Shown piece after piece: positions 52,208 to 61,725 of a DNA stretch of 64,000 bases (positions are counted from its first letter, which is position 1; the number at the start of each line of letters is the position of its first letter). The notes under the pieces are model-generated. The model was not told where the DNA came from and searched no databases. It saw nothing but the letters and a program-made list of their open reading frames with translations. Source of the stretch: Bacillota bacterium (GTDB lineage: Bacteria > Bacillota > Clostridia > Acetivibrionales > DTU013). The stretch spans positions 1 to 64,000 of the forward strand of contig JAEZCO010000032.1 in assembly GCA_023433505.1 (NCBI GenBank), read 5' to 3'. A program made the translations under genes and the position numbers.

Positions 52208-54994
52208 TTACCGGCTGATGTAGTCAATCTGTATTATGGTATAATCATCAGAATCTCTTTGCAGTCTAACGGTGGCGCCTTCGGGAATGCTGACACTCAC
52301 AACCTTTTCACTCCAGGCTCCCTGACCGGTCCATCCGCTTGTTGCCGGGAAAGTCACGTTCTGATTATGGACGCCGTTAATATACAAGCTCATTTGTCCG
52401 TCCCCTGAGGTACCTCTGGAGTACCCTATTTTAAGTTGAGTTGAAGCAGGGACATTATTGAATTGGACAGATCCATTTGTATAGAAACCATAAACATAAG
52501 ACCCGTTTGATGCATAGGAATCGGTACCAATATATGCTTCACCTGCCAATACCGCACTTTCAGCTTCAATTTTAGGCGCTGGCGTTGGTGTTGCTCCGAC
52601 AACATTTAGCGCTGCTCCCGACAAGGTGACATTCCCTGTACCCGATGCCTGAACCCATGATACATTTAGTGTTTTCCCGGCAGAGGCTGCCTTGTAGGTT
52701 AATGTAAATGTGCGATCATATTGTCCTGTCTGTGTTGAAACTGTATTTACATAGTCTGCCGCTGAACCGTCAGACAGGTGAGCCGTTAAGGTTCCGCCTG
52801 ATGCCCAGCCTCCAACAAACACCTTTAATTCACGTTGAGTGGTATCAGCCGGAGCTGTGAAAGTGAAACCCTTACTTATACCTGAAATATAAATTCCATT
52901 TCTGTTGGAGCCGCTTGCAGCAGGTGTACCATCACTCCATGTCAGCGTGCGAGGATCATCGGTGTAGTTAAGAGCACTACCTGAACCCATTATGGAGTAA
53001 TTACTTATTTTGCTTCCTCCGGTGGCTTTATGATCGTATCCATACCAATGCGCCCAGTCTGCGGTACCTGTTGTAGTCAAATTTACAGTTGCTGCAGATG
53101 TATCAACAACGCCCGAAAGTGAACCTCCGGCAGGTGTTGGCGTTGGTGATGGTGTAGGTGTAGAAGTAGCCGTTGGTGTAGGAGTTGGTGTTCCTCCTTC
53201 TACCTGGGCACTATATCCAAACAGCCATTCTTCGATATTTGTGTATGTGTTGTTAGCCGTATATCCGCCTTCATTAGTATCTGCAAAGGGATTTGCCGGT
53301 AATGTAAGGGCACGGGTATTCTGCTGGTATACAGGCCATCCGCCTGCTGAAGCAACTGAATTTTTAAGTGATCCGGTATTTCCGGTTACTTCACCTATAA
53401 TCCGGTTTTCAATACTGTCCCTGTTAGCCGGCCGTGCCCCTGCATTCGCCAGAACCCAGCTTTGAACCTGACCGTGCGGCTTTGCCGTAAGTCCTGCCGG
53501 CCATACGGGACGTGCCCCAGCCTTAGAAGCAGCAGGAATTGTACTGTTTACCAAATCCCACTGGGTATTTATGGCATAATCCGGAGAATAATTATCCGCT
53601 ACATAAAGCTTGGAAGCTGGCAGCCATCCGTCGCCTATTTCTATCACTTTATCAGCGGTAGTCTTTGACGGCCCTTCTATAAATATATTGCCCTCGATTG
53701 TATTATTCGTTGTTATGGTGTTGTTGTGCAGCTCTATGAAACGATTTCCTCTATTGTAGTGTAGATTGTTGACATGCACATAGGCGCCTGTCAAAACCAT
53801 GGAACCTCTCCAGTCATTATTGGAAAACAGGGACCCAATCACACTTACTTTTGCATTTGCTTCTTCCATAAAATACGGACCCATCGCATGAGGCAAAGCA
53901 AAGGCCAGATAGTCGAACCCAAGGTCATAATCACTGCTGCTTGAGTTTTTGCCGGTTATCTCAAACTTAAATGTTTTATTCCCGGTTGTGCTGAAGGTTT
54001 TTGAACCTAGATTGTTCCAGGCCAGTTTTGGTGCGGCTGAGTAAAGATCCTGCTCCGTCCCTTGAAGGGTACCGTCTATATACAGCTTGTACTTACCTTT
54101 GTCTGGACCTGTCAGCACGGATGGACTTATTTTGTATGTACCGGCTGTTTCAATATTTACTGTATACTGAACATAATCACCCACCGCATTTAAGTTTGCC
54201 ACATTGAGATAACCGCCGCTTGCCAGTGAATTTGTAACATCTGACTGATTATCCCCGGATGAAACTGCAGTCGAGAGACCCTCAAATTCTGATGGAAAGG
54301 GATTTGCCGCATGCTCTTCCATATGATATGAATCATATAGCGGCTCAGAGAAAATACATTTGTTGAAGGTAACATCTTCAACATAGGATGATGTTTCAAC
54401 GAGCTCGTCCATAGACCAGTTAAATGTACAATGGTCAATGACGATGTTGTCTGACGTACTTTCGCTCATTCCCCATATATCCAGACAGTCACGGTTGTCA
54501 GTCCGCATGCCATAGGGGTCATCTCCGGGCCGGAATCTTATGTGCTGAATCAATACATCCTTGGCCCTTATATCCAATGGACCGCCTTTTATGGTTATAC
54601 CGGGTGCAGGTGCAGTCTGGCCTGCTATTGTAATATATTGTCCTCGTAAAGCTATCCCTTCATTAAGGCTTGTAATATCTATTTGGCCCGAAACCTCAAA
54701 TATTATATAGCTGGGTCCGGATGCCGCTGATTCAATTGCTGCTTGCAGTGAACCGGCGCCGGTTGCATTCAGGTTTGTGACCTTATAAACGGTTGGAGTC
54801 TGTCCCCCCGGTCCACGGCCGGCCGGCGTATCGGTGCCATATCCTGCCAGACCGGGCATTATTGGTACCGAAGCAGCTATAACCTTCTGTTGCTTCATAC
54901 CAACACTCACCATCAAAACCATCATAATAAATGTAAGTAGTAATGACAGTCCCTTACGGCTTTTTCTTTTTAGAACATACGTGTTACCTTCCAT
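52208..54994 (-). CDS. Secreted pectate lyase (PL1-like) with inserted CBM-like domain, Pro-Thr linker and C-terminal CBM6/35-like module
   Basis: A 928-residue secreted protein. The start at 54994 is supported by GGAGG on the minus strand 8 nt upstream. A signal peptide covers about the first 38 residues. The right-handed beta-helix lyase domain begins with MPGLAGYGTDTPAGRGPGGQ and has VYKVTNLNATGAGSLQAAIE and VLIQHIRFRPGDDPYG. A beta-sandwich of about 135 residues (about 236-371: NVANLNAVGDYVQYTV, DLGFDYLAFALPH) is inserted in the middle of the helix. A TPTPTPTATSTPTPSP linker (about 603-630) joins an unassigned beta-sandwich (about 632-778) and a CBM6/35-like module (about 790-928, KIEAESAVLAGEAYIGTDSY). 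It should cut pectate outside the cell. Confidence 0.82.
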   Translation of the reverse strand: MEGNTYVLKRKSRKGLSLLLTFIMMVLMVSVGMKQQKVIAASVPIMPGLAGYGTDTPAGRGPGGQTPTVYKVTNLNATGAGSLQAAIESAASGPSYIIFEVSGQIDITSLNEGIALRGQYITIAGQTAPAPGITIKGGPLDIRAKDVLIQHIRFRPGDDPYGMRTDNRDCLDIWGMSESTSDNIVIDHCTFNWSMDELVETSSYVEDVTFNKCIFSEPLYDSYHMEEHAANPFPSEFEGLSTAVSSGDNQSDVTNSLASGGYLNVANLNAVGDYVQYTVNIETAGTYKISPSVLTGPDKGKYKLYIDGTLQGTEQDLYSAAPKLAWNNLGSKTFSTTGNKTFKFEITGKNSSSSDYDLGFDYLAFALPHAMGPYFMEEANAKVSVIGSLFSNNDWRGSMVLTGAYVHVNNLHYNRGNRFIELHNNTITTNNTIEGNIFIEGPSKTTADKVIEIGDGWLPASKLYVADNYSPDYAINTQWDLVNSTIPAASKAGARPVWPAGLTAKPHGQVQSWVLANAGARPANRDSIENRIIGEVTGNTGSLKNSVASAGGWPVYQQNTRALTLPANPFADTNEGGYTANNTYTNIEEWLFGYSAQVEGGTPTPTPTATSTPTPSPTPTPAGGSLSGVVDTSAATVNLTTTGTADWAHWYGYDHKATGGSKISNYSIMGSGSALNYTDDPRTLTWSDGTPAASGSNRNGIYISGISKGFTFTAPADTTQRELKVFVGGWASGGTLTAHLSDGSAADYVNTVSTQTGQYDRTFTLTYKAASAGKTLNVSWVQASGTGNVTLSGAALNVVGATPTPAPKIEAESAVLAGEAYIGTDSYASNGSYVYGFYTNGSVQFNNVPASTQLKIGYSRGTSGDGQMSLYINGVHNQNVTFPATSGWTGQGAWSEKVVSVSIPEGATVRLQRDSDDYTIIQIDYISR

Positions 54995-55065
54995 TATCTT
55001 ACCTCCCTTAATTAATTAGTACGCTCTCAAAACTCTGAGGGCTTGAATTTTGTTTATTTCAAGGC

Positions 55066-55260
55066 TTAGCGTTTCAGCTTCACCATTACTTTTTTATCAA
55101 ATCCGGTGTAGTTCTTTCCATAGGAAATAGAGGGAAGCAGGCTGATACCTTTAGATAAGAGCTTCTTAAACTGGTAAACTGTTTTGCTGTATGGGTCAAA
55201 GCATGGTCTAAAGAGGTTTGGCATCGGATATAAGCCAAAAACGATTTTCTTTTTTGCTGC
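55066..55260 (-). pseudogene. Possible gene remnant, 64 codons without a start
   Basis: On the minus strand, a frame bounded by TGA (55263-55261) and TAA (55068-55066) encodes 64 residues with protein-like composition: KIVFGLYPMPNLFRPC, then FDPYSKTVYQFKKLLSKG, then SYGKNYTGFDKKVMVKLKR. No ribosome site precedes the only internal ATG. It looks like the end of a decayed gene lying between the membrane regulator and the pectate lyase. I do not recognise the family. The rest of 54995-55403 shows no gene. Confidence 0.35.
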
Positions 55261-55403
55261 TCAGTAATTATGTTTTATAAAGTTTGATATTTTTTATTAT
55301 ACTTACATACTTCATTCCCTGTATATAGTTAGTTTCTCTTTTTTATCTGCAACTTCTAAGAATCTTCCTAGCGTACAGGCATTTTCACAAGGATGACGTG
55401 ATG

Positions 55404-57731
55404 CTAATTTTCCATAGTTTCGTCCATGTCTTTATACATGCCCGGCGTTATTCCCTCGTGCTTTTTAAAGGACCGGATAAAGCTGTTGCTGTCATAGAAT
55501 CCCACCGTTCTCGCTACATCGCTGATTTTTCGCTTCTGCTGCCTCAGCAGCTCCTTGGATTTTTCTATACGTATCTTGTTGATAAAGTCGGATAGTCCAT
55601 ACCCTGTTTGTTCCCTGAAAAAACTCGATAAATAATTGGGGGCCAGCGCAAATTTCTCTGCGATGGAAGAAACGCTCAGATTAATGTCTTGATAGGTTGC
55701 CTCAGCTTCCTTTATTATATCATCCTTTAACTTGTTATTATGGCTTTTCTTCTTTTTTTGAACATAGTCACATACGCTTTTCAAAATACTGGTCAAATGA
55801 TATTCCATATCCTCTATGGTTTCACAGCTGAATAACAGGTCTACGGGCTTGATATTGCCTGATAGTGCTTCTGAATTACCGTTGCTGAATTCATTTGAAA
55901 CCTTTACGATGGTGCTTATCAAATCGAATACCATGCATTTGGCCATTTTTGCCGTAAGCTCCCTGCCGGACAGGTTATCTTTCAGAATACCCTGCAAAAT
56001 GATTTTTGCATTGTCAAAATCTCCGATTTTTACGTTATTGACCAATTGCCTTTCGGTTTCTTCATGATACTCATAGCAGGTATCTGTCTTTATCAGTTCA
56101 TTAAAGGAAATTATGCTGCCTTTCCCTGTTATGATTTTGTACTCAATAGCCTCAATGGCTTCCTTATGGGCCTGGGCGATACCATCAATTGTTCTGTGAA
56201 CATTACTGATGGATACTGAAAAAACTATTCTGAATTTCTCACGTATGAAATCCCGGGCTTTACAGGCGATTTCAAACATTTCCCTGCCGCCGTCCTCGGG
56301 GATTGGCCCGTTAAAGCTTATTATACATGACAATACATTATTGGCTTCAGTCATGAAGCCTTTATGCTTTTGCGCTGCTAATTCTTCAACAACGTTATAT
56401 ATGATGGATTTTGCGAGCTTTATGTTTTCTTCGGGATCACTTTCAGCGTCCAATTTGCTGTAGTTTTCGATATAAAACTGCATGACGCCGAAATAATCGG
56501 AGCCGAATTGTATATCAAAACGCTCCAGAGCTTCATCAAGATTTGTATATTCTCTCCATTGTCCAACTAAAAGCTTGGTTAATAAATTGGAGCGGATGGA
56601 TTTTTTCTGAAGATTTATCCATTCATCCGATTTTTCTTTTTCATTAAACGCGGAGGAGATGGCATAATGTAAAAATTTATATTCATTAAGCTTTTTGTCT
56701 TTTGTTACAGCGACTTTATTTGCGATTGTCTGGACCAATTCCTTAACGGGAACATAGTTCCTTTTGACAAAGTAATAGGAGATAATCCCACCCAATACCA
56801 GACATAACAATACGCTGAAGATTGTTATCCGCTGGACATGCTGCCCCTTTTGCTTAAATACCATGGAAGGCAGAACGGATACGTACTTCAGCTCTGAAAC
56901 ATTGGAAGAAATGTACGTTATGACAACATCCTCGTCATTATAACGGCCAGTCAGGATTTCTCCCGGTTTATTAAGATTATTATATTTTACTGGCGACTGC
57001 ATTTTTGTGGCGTTGGTTGAAACCAATACCTCATTATTACTGTTCAGAATGTACATCTGGCCCTTATTTAACCATTCCATCTTCTTAATGGCTTCAATGA
57101 AGTATTGCTCATCCAAAACGATGATGAGTGTGGAATCATAGCTGTCCTTAATCTTCATGGGAAGGGATTGCACAAAACCTAAGGTCCTTATCATTTTACC
57201 GCCGGATGATTTTTTATTCATGGTAATAAAATTTTGGTAATATTTTTTATTGATCATTTTATACCATTGCTCATAGGACATATCGTCCGTACTATAAAAA
57301 TTATTATAAAAAAGCTTCGAGTCGCAAACTGTTTCGGGCGTTATTACCTTATCTATTTTACCGAAATAAACATAAAAATCTTCAACAAACCGCATTGAAG
57401 ACTTGTAGGATTTAAAATCCTTGTTAATTTCATACATTTTATAATTAAGGCTGGCGGAAAGTGGATTGCCGGCACTAAGATACATACTCTGTACCCGGAT
57501 GTTGAAATTTATCTGAAGACACAATTTTTCAACATCCGCCAGCTTTTCATCAAAGGTCTGCTGCACCTGTTTCAAAAGGGCTGCATTTGTGGTGTTGATT
57601 TCATTTTCGACAATTCTATAGGTGGAATAATATACGGCAATGCTTATAATTACCGGAATCAACAATACGGAAATATAGGAAAAAATCCAAGGCACCAGTA
57701 TACTTTCTCTCTTTAAACTTCCGAATCTCAT
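55404..57731 (-). CDS. Membrane-bound AraC family transcriptional regulator
   Basis: About 775 residues from the ATG at 57731 (minus strand), chosen because AAGGAG (57746-57741) lies 9 nt upstream; the longer frame would need a TTG start. Membrane helices lie at about residues 12-33 and 287-308, flanking an extracellular sensor region. A linker and a middle cytoplasmic region follow. The C-terminal AraC domain has LSVSSIAEKFALAPNYLSSF and VGFYDSNSFIRSFKKHEGIT. There are no kinase motifs and no receiver domain, so it is a one-component membrane-tethered regulator. It is divergent from importer E (58115), its likely target, and upstream of the pectate lyase. Confidence 0.88.
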   Translation of the reverse strand: MRFGSLKRESILVPWIFSYISVLLIPVIISIAVYYSTYRIVENEINTTNAALLKQVQQTFDEKLADVEKLCLQINFNIRVQSMYLSAGNPLSASLNYKMYEINKDFKSYKSSMRFVEDFYVYFGKIDKVITPETVCDSKLFYNNFYSTDDMSYEQWYKMINKKYYQNFITMNKKSSGGKMIRTLGFVQSLPMKIKDSYDSTLIIVLDEQYFIEAIKKMEWLNKGQMYILNSNNEVLVSTNATKMQSPVKYNNLNKPGEILTGRYNDEDVVITYISSNVSELKYVSVLPSMVFKQKGQHVQRITIFSVLLCLVLGGIISYYFVKRNYVPVKELVQTIANKVAVTKDKKLNEYKFLHYAISSAFNEKEKSDEWINLQKKSIRSNLLTKLLVGQWREYTNLDEALERFDIQFGSDYFGVMQFYIENYSKLDAESDPEENIKLAKSIIYNVVEELAAQKHKGFMTEANNVLSCIISFNGPIPEDGGREMFEIACKARDFIREKFRIVFSVSISNVHRTIDGIAQAHKEAIEAIEYKIITGKGSIISFNELIKTDTCYEYHEETERQLVNNVKIGDFDNAKIILQGILKDNLSGRELTAKMAKCMVFDLISTIVKVSNEFSNGNSEALSGNIKPVDLLFSCETIEDMEYHLTSILKSVCDYVQKKKKSHNNKLKDDIIKEAEATYQDINLSVSSIAEKFALAPNYLSSFFREQTGYGLSDFINKIRIEKSKELLRQQKRKISDVARTVGFYDSNSFIRSFKKHEGITPGMYKDMDETMEN

Positions 57732-58114
57732 GCGATCAATCTCCTTGTAAAAAGTCAATCAAGAAAATGCTACTCTATGCCATACAAAAGAATTGTAGCA
57801 CATTTCACAATATTTGAATATATTTTGTCCGGCCGATATAAGAAAGTGATGATATATCGGTAAATTGATGATAACTATAAGTACGGTGTGGTGTTATCGG
57901 GGCTGAGCTTCCCTGTTTTCTATCTCCTTGGTGAAAATTGGCATATGAGATATTGACAATTAACTTTGAGATATAGGATGGCTAGAGTAGCATATTTCTT
58001 TGAATTTGCACTGAAAAAATGAAACTGGATATATACAAACAGCTGCTTGCGAAGGTATTATTTATTTGAGCATGCTCGCTTGAAAAACCAATATTTAAAA
58101 CAGGAGGGCCATTC
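57732..58114. promoter_or_regulatory. Divergent promoter region between membrane AraC regulator and importer E
   Basis: On the minus strand, an extended -10 TGCTACAAT (57800-57792) lies about 60 bp before the regulator start. On the plus strand, TATTAT (58056-58061) is followed by a perfect palindrome GAGCATGCTC (58068-58077), placed like an operator before importer E. A TTGACA (57953-57958) is present but has no good -10 at standard spacing. No gene is visible in this stretch. Confidence 0.4.
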
Positions 58115-59737
58115 ATGTTAAAATATCAAAAAAGATTCGTCTCCCGTATCCTCGTATTGCTGCTTGCTTTACTATTCCTGGCGGGATGCTCCCAGAAAGA
58201 ACCGGCCGGAACGGAAAGCCAGGCAACAAGCCAGGCGGCAGTTGAAGAAACAACAGCCGGCAATAAAATTGTAAATGAACCCTTGACTTTGACATATTTC
58301 GTAGAATTGGAAGGCACCAAACAAGCACCGGTTTTTTCAGATCTCAGCAAATCCAATTTGTATAAGGAATTGGAAAAAAGAACGGGAATAACGATCAAAT
58401 TTGTTCATCCAACCAGCGGCCAGGCAACAGACCAGCTGAACCTTATGATCTTATCCGGCGATTATCCCGATATTATAGAGAACATGGATTATCCCGGCGG
58501 AACGCTTAAAGCCTACGAAGATGGAATAATCGTGCGCATCAGCGATTATATGAATGAATTGCCAAACCTGAGCAAGGTGTTAAGTGAGCATCCGAAATGG
58601 GATAAGGAGTTGAAGGATGATGCCAAAAACATATTTGCTTTTCCTTTCATCCGGGGCGATGAGGCAATGGTCTGGACTTCAGGACCCATTCTCCGTAAAG
58701 ATTGGCTTGACAAGCTAGGCCTCTCCGTGCCTGAAACCATGGATGACTGGTATACTGTTTTAAAAGCTTTCAGAGAAAAGGACCCCAATGGAAACGGTAA
58801 AAAGGATGAAATTCCGTTTACTTATGTGAATGCAGAAAGTTATATGCTTCGCGTTTTCTCCGGTGCCTATAATTTAGTGGATGTTGATTGGTGCGTAGAA
58901 AACGGAAAGGTTGATTTTGGCCCCTATAAGCCTGCGTATAAGGATTACCTGACAACCTTGAACAAGTGGTATGCCGAAGGCCTTCTGGATCCTGATTTTG
59001 CAGCACAGGATTGGGATACCCAGGACGCTAAAATATTCGGCGGCACGGCGGGAGCATGGATTGGCGGAATCATCGGAATGGGGGAGACGGAGTCGGTTGC
59101 CAAGGAAAAGATACCGGGCTTTGAGCTTGTAGCCGCACCCTATGCGGTTCTGAACAAAGGTGAGGTGAACAAATGCAAGGGTACGGGTACCTTGTGGGAA
59201 TCCGTCGTGATATCAGCCAAGAACGAGCACTTGAAGGAAACCCTGAAATGGCTCGATTACGGTTATTCGGAAGAAGGAAATATGCTTTACAACTTTGGTA
59301 TCGAAGGTGAAAGCTATGCGATGGAAAATGGGTACCCCAAATACACTGACTTAATTACCAAGAATCCAAACGGATTGCCTATGTCTCAAGCCATGTCCCT
59401 CTATATGAAGTCACATCTCAGCGGCCCTTTTGTACAGCGGATCGAGTATCTTGAACAGGTGCTTTCAAATGACAATCAGAGGGATGCATTGGCACTGTGG
59501 GGAAAGGCAGAAAGTTCAATGTCTTATTCGGGTTCTCGTACAACCGAAGAAAATACCATATTTCAGCCGATAAAGGTAAATTGCGAGACCTATATGCAGG
59601 AAATGAGAATCAAATTCATTATGGGTGAGGCTGACTTAAGCAAATTTGACGAGTATATAACAAAACTTAAGGATATGAAGATGGAAGAAGCAAATGCAAT
59701 AAAACAGGCAGGCTATGACAGGTATCTGGCAAGGTAA
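58115..59737 (+). CDS. ABC importer E, substrate-binding lipoprotein (LplA type)
   Basis: A 540-residue lipoprotein behind CAGGAGGG, with a lipobox L-A-G-C. The mature part shows the LplA-type pattern: LTYFVELEGTKQAPVFSDLS, KRTGITIKFVHPTSGQATDQ, MILSGDYPDIIEN, a calcium-binding-like loop DPNGNGKKDEIP and LDYGYSEEGNMLYNFGIEGE. It feeds the two LplB/LplC-type permeases downstream and is divergent from the membrane AraC regulator. A perfect hairpin follows. Confidence 0.93.
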   Translation: MLKYQKRFVSRILVLLLALLFLAGCSQKEPAGTESQATSQAAVEETTAGNKIVNEPLTLTYFVELEGTKQAPVFSDLSKSNLYKELEKRTGITIKFVHPTSGQATDQLNLMILSGDYPDIIENMDYPGGTLKAYEDGIIVRISDYMNELPNLSKVLSEHPKWDKELKDDAKNIFAFPFIRGDEAMVWTSGPILRKDWLDKLGLSVPETMDDWYTVLKAFREKDPNGNGKKDEIPFTYVNAESYMLRVFSGAYNLVDVDWCVENGKVDFGPYKPAYKDYLTTLNKWYAEGLLDPDFAAQDWDTQDAKIFGGTAGAWIGGIIGMGETESVAKEKIPGFELVAAPYAVLNKGEVNKCKGTGTLWESVVISAKNEHLKETLKWLDYGYSEEGNMLYNFGIEGESYAMENGYPKYTDLITKNPNGLPMSQAMSLYMKSHLSGPFVQRIEYLEQVLSNDNQRDALALWGKAESSMSYSGSRTTEENTIFQPIKVNCETYMQEMRIKFIMGEADLSKFDEYITKLKDMKMEEANAIKQAGYDRYLAR

Positions 59738-59754
59738 AAGTTTACCCGGTGGCC

Positions 59755-59775
59755 GGGGGTATTAACAATACCCCC
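59755..59775 (+). terminator. Intercistronic hairpin after binding protein E
   Basis: GGGGGTATT (59755-59763) and AATACCCCC (59767-59775) form a perfect 9-bp stem with a 3-nt loop, followed by ATTTCTTTCC. It lies between the binding protein and permease genes, as in importers A to C. Confidence 0.7.
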
Positions 59776-59825
59776 ATTTCTTTCCCATACCATCAGTTCA
59801 CGAATTCGGTTTGAAAGGAATAGTT

Positions 59826-60773
59826 ATGTCAAACACAGCGGTTAGTAGTGTTAGTCGGAAAAAATCTATCGGCGGAGCCTTCATGAAGGATTTTACCAAA
59901 AACAAATATATATATTTCATGGCGATACCGGTAGTTGCATATTTTGTAATTTTCCACTATATTCCCATGTATGGCGCATCAATAGCTTTTAAGGAGTTTA
60001 CCCCCGGCAAAGGCATATTAGGAAGTCCCTGGGTTGGCTTCAGACACTTTGAGAGTTTTTTTACCGGTCAGTACTTCTGGAGAACTATCCGAAATACACT
60101 TTTACTGAGTGTATATTCCCTTGTGTTCACATTTCCCATACCGATAATTTTTGCTTTGCTGCTGAATGAAGTGCGTAATAAATACTTTAAGAAAGCCATT
60201 CAGACGATCAGCTATTTGCCTCATTTCATTTCAGTAATGATAATATGCGGTATGATCATCAACTTTACTGCACGGGATGGTGTGGTGAATGATGTAATTG
60301 CTGCCCTGGGCGGTGAAAGGACCACCATGCTGCTTAAGCCGGAATTGTTTAGGTTTCTTTACCTGTCCACCGGTGTATGGCAGGAATTGGGCTGGAATAG
60401 CATCATATATATTGCGGCGCTTTCGAGTATAGACCCAACATTATACGAGGCGGCATATATGGACGGAGCGGGCAAGCTTAAACAAACCTTTCATATAACC
60501 TTGCCGGGCCTGGCTCCAATAATTGTTACCCTATTGATTCTAAAAATGGGCAATATGATGGAAGTTGGCTTTGAAAAGATATTATTGCTTTACAACCCCA
60601 ATATTTATGAGACAGCGGATGTAATATCTACATTTGTTTATAGAAGAGGCCTTATAGAATTTCAATATAGTTTCAGTGCTGCTGTTGGTATTTTTAATTC
60701 CGTTGTAAACTTCTTGCTTTTGATTACAGCCAATACCATAAGCAGAAAAGTAAGCGAAAACAGTTTGTGGTAG
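59826..60773 (+). CDS. ABC importer E, permease subunit 1 (LplB type)
   Basis: About 315 residues from ATG 59826, with AAAGGAA just upstream; the in-frame TTG at 59811 overlaps that site. The LplB-type marks are YIPMYGASIAFKEFTPGKGI, FALLLNEVRNKYFKKAIQTI and the EAA loop YEAAYMDGAGKLKQTFHITL. Six membrane helices are predicted. It is closer to the importer D permease than to those of A to C. Confidence 0.93.
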   Translation: MSNTAVSSVSRKKSIGGAFMKDFTKNKYIYFMAIPVVAYFVIFHYIPMYGASIAFKEFTPGKGILGSPWVGFRHFESFFTGQYFWRTIRNTLLLSVYSLVFTFPIPIIFALLLNEVRNKYFKKAIQTISYLPHFISVMIICGMIINFTARDGVVNDVIAALGGERTTMLLKPELFRFLYLSTGVWQELGWNSIIYIAALSSIDPTLYEAAYMDGAGKLKQTFHITLPGLAPIIVTLLILKMGNMMEVGFEKILLLYNPNIYETADVISTFVYRRGLIEFQYSFSAAVGIFNSVVNFLLLITANTISRKVSENSLW

Positions 60774-60789
60774 GAGAGGAGGGCAAAGC

Positions 60790-61671
60790 TTGAACATTCG
60801 AAGAAGCTTTGGAGAAAAGGTATTTTCGGTTTTAAATTCAGCATTTATGCTGTTTATTGTAATAATTACATTGTACCCCTTTATATATGTGGTTTTTGCT
60901 TCGGTCAGCGAACCCTTTGGATTAATGGGACACAGGGGGCTTTTATTAAAACCCGTGGGCTTTAGCCTGGATGCATATAAACTTGTTTTCAAGAATCCAA
61001 TGATCTGGATCTCTTATAAAAACACCCTGGTGTATGTAGCTGCAGGAACAGCTGTGAACATGATAATGACCACCTTAGGCGCTTATGTGCTATCCAGGAA
61101 AGGCATCAAATGGAAGAAATATATCATGGCTATGATCGTAGTCACCATGTTTTTCAGCGGAGGTCTGGTACCTAAATACCTGTTAATCAGGGAGCTGCAT
61201 TGGATCAATACAATATGGGCGATAATTATTCCGAATGCTATAAGCGCCTACTATCTTATAATCATGAGAACCCACTTTATGGGGATACCCGATAGCTTTG
61301 AAGAATCGGCTAAAATAGACGGAGCTAATGACTTTGTAGTATTGTGGAAGGTAATTATACCGCTTGCCATGCCTGTTATTGCCGTGGTGGTGCTGTTTTA
61401 TGCAGTTGCGCACTGGAACTCCTGGTTTCCGGAATCAATATACCTTCCTGACAGAAATAAGTTTCCGTTCCAGCTGATTCTGCGTGAAATTCTTATAGCC
61501 ACCAGCTCTTCTTCAATGACCGTTGGGGAAGGCCGGTATGAACGAGCGTCTTTGGAAATGACCATCCGGCATGCAACAATAATTGTGGCTACAATTCCGA
61601 TACTGCTTGCTTACCCGTACTTGCAGAAGTACTTTGTAAAAGGAGTAATGATCGGTTCGCTTAAAGGATAG
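60790..61671 (+). CDS. ABC importer E, permease subunit 2 (LplC/YtcP type)
   Basis: A 293-residue permease with a TTG start at 60790, supported by GAGGAGGG 7 nt upstream. It has FFSGGLVPKYLLIRELHWIN, an EAA-type loop FEESAKIDGANDFVVLWKVI and the C-terminal YFVKGVMIGSLKG. It completes importer E; the DUF4038 glycosidase follows after 54 nt. Confidence 0.93.
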   Translation: MNIRRSFGEKVFSVLNSAFMLFIVIITLYPFIYVVFASVSEPFGLMGHRGLLLKPVGFSLDAYKLVFKNPMIWISYKNTLVYVAAGTAVNMIMTTLGAYVLSRKGIKWKKYIMAMIVVTMFFSGGLVPKYLLIRELHWINTIWAIIIPNAISAYYLIIMRTHFMGIPDSFEESAKIDGANDFVVLWKVIIPLAMPVIAVVVLFYAVAHWNSWFPESIYLPDRNKFPFQLILREILIATSSSSMTVGEGRYERASLEMTIRHATIIVATIPILLAYPYLQKYFVKGVMIGSLKG

Positions 61672-61725
61672 GCGTCACGCGGTAGAGTCTGCATCATCGG
61701 ATGCGGGGAATAGGAGTTTTAAGGT

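Noticed and set aside
52148..52408. Plus-strand ORF of 86 codons downstream of the GH123-like gene
   Set aside because: Most of it lies antisense inside the pectate lyase gene, and it has no ribosome site; it is a shadow frame.
53120..53195. Low-complexity GTTGGTGTTGG-type DNA
   Set aside because: It encodes the Thr-Pro linker of the pectate lyase on the minus strand and needs no further explanation.
57953..57958. Consensus -35 box TTGACA before importer E
   Set aside because: No acceptable -10 box lies at 16-18 bp, so I do not call a promoter from it.
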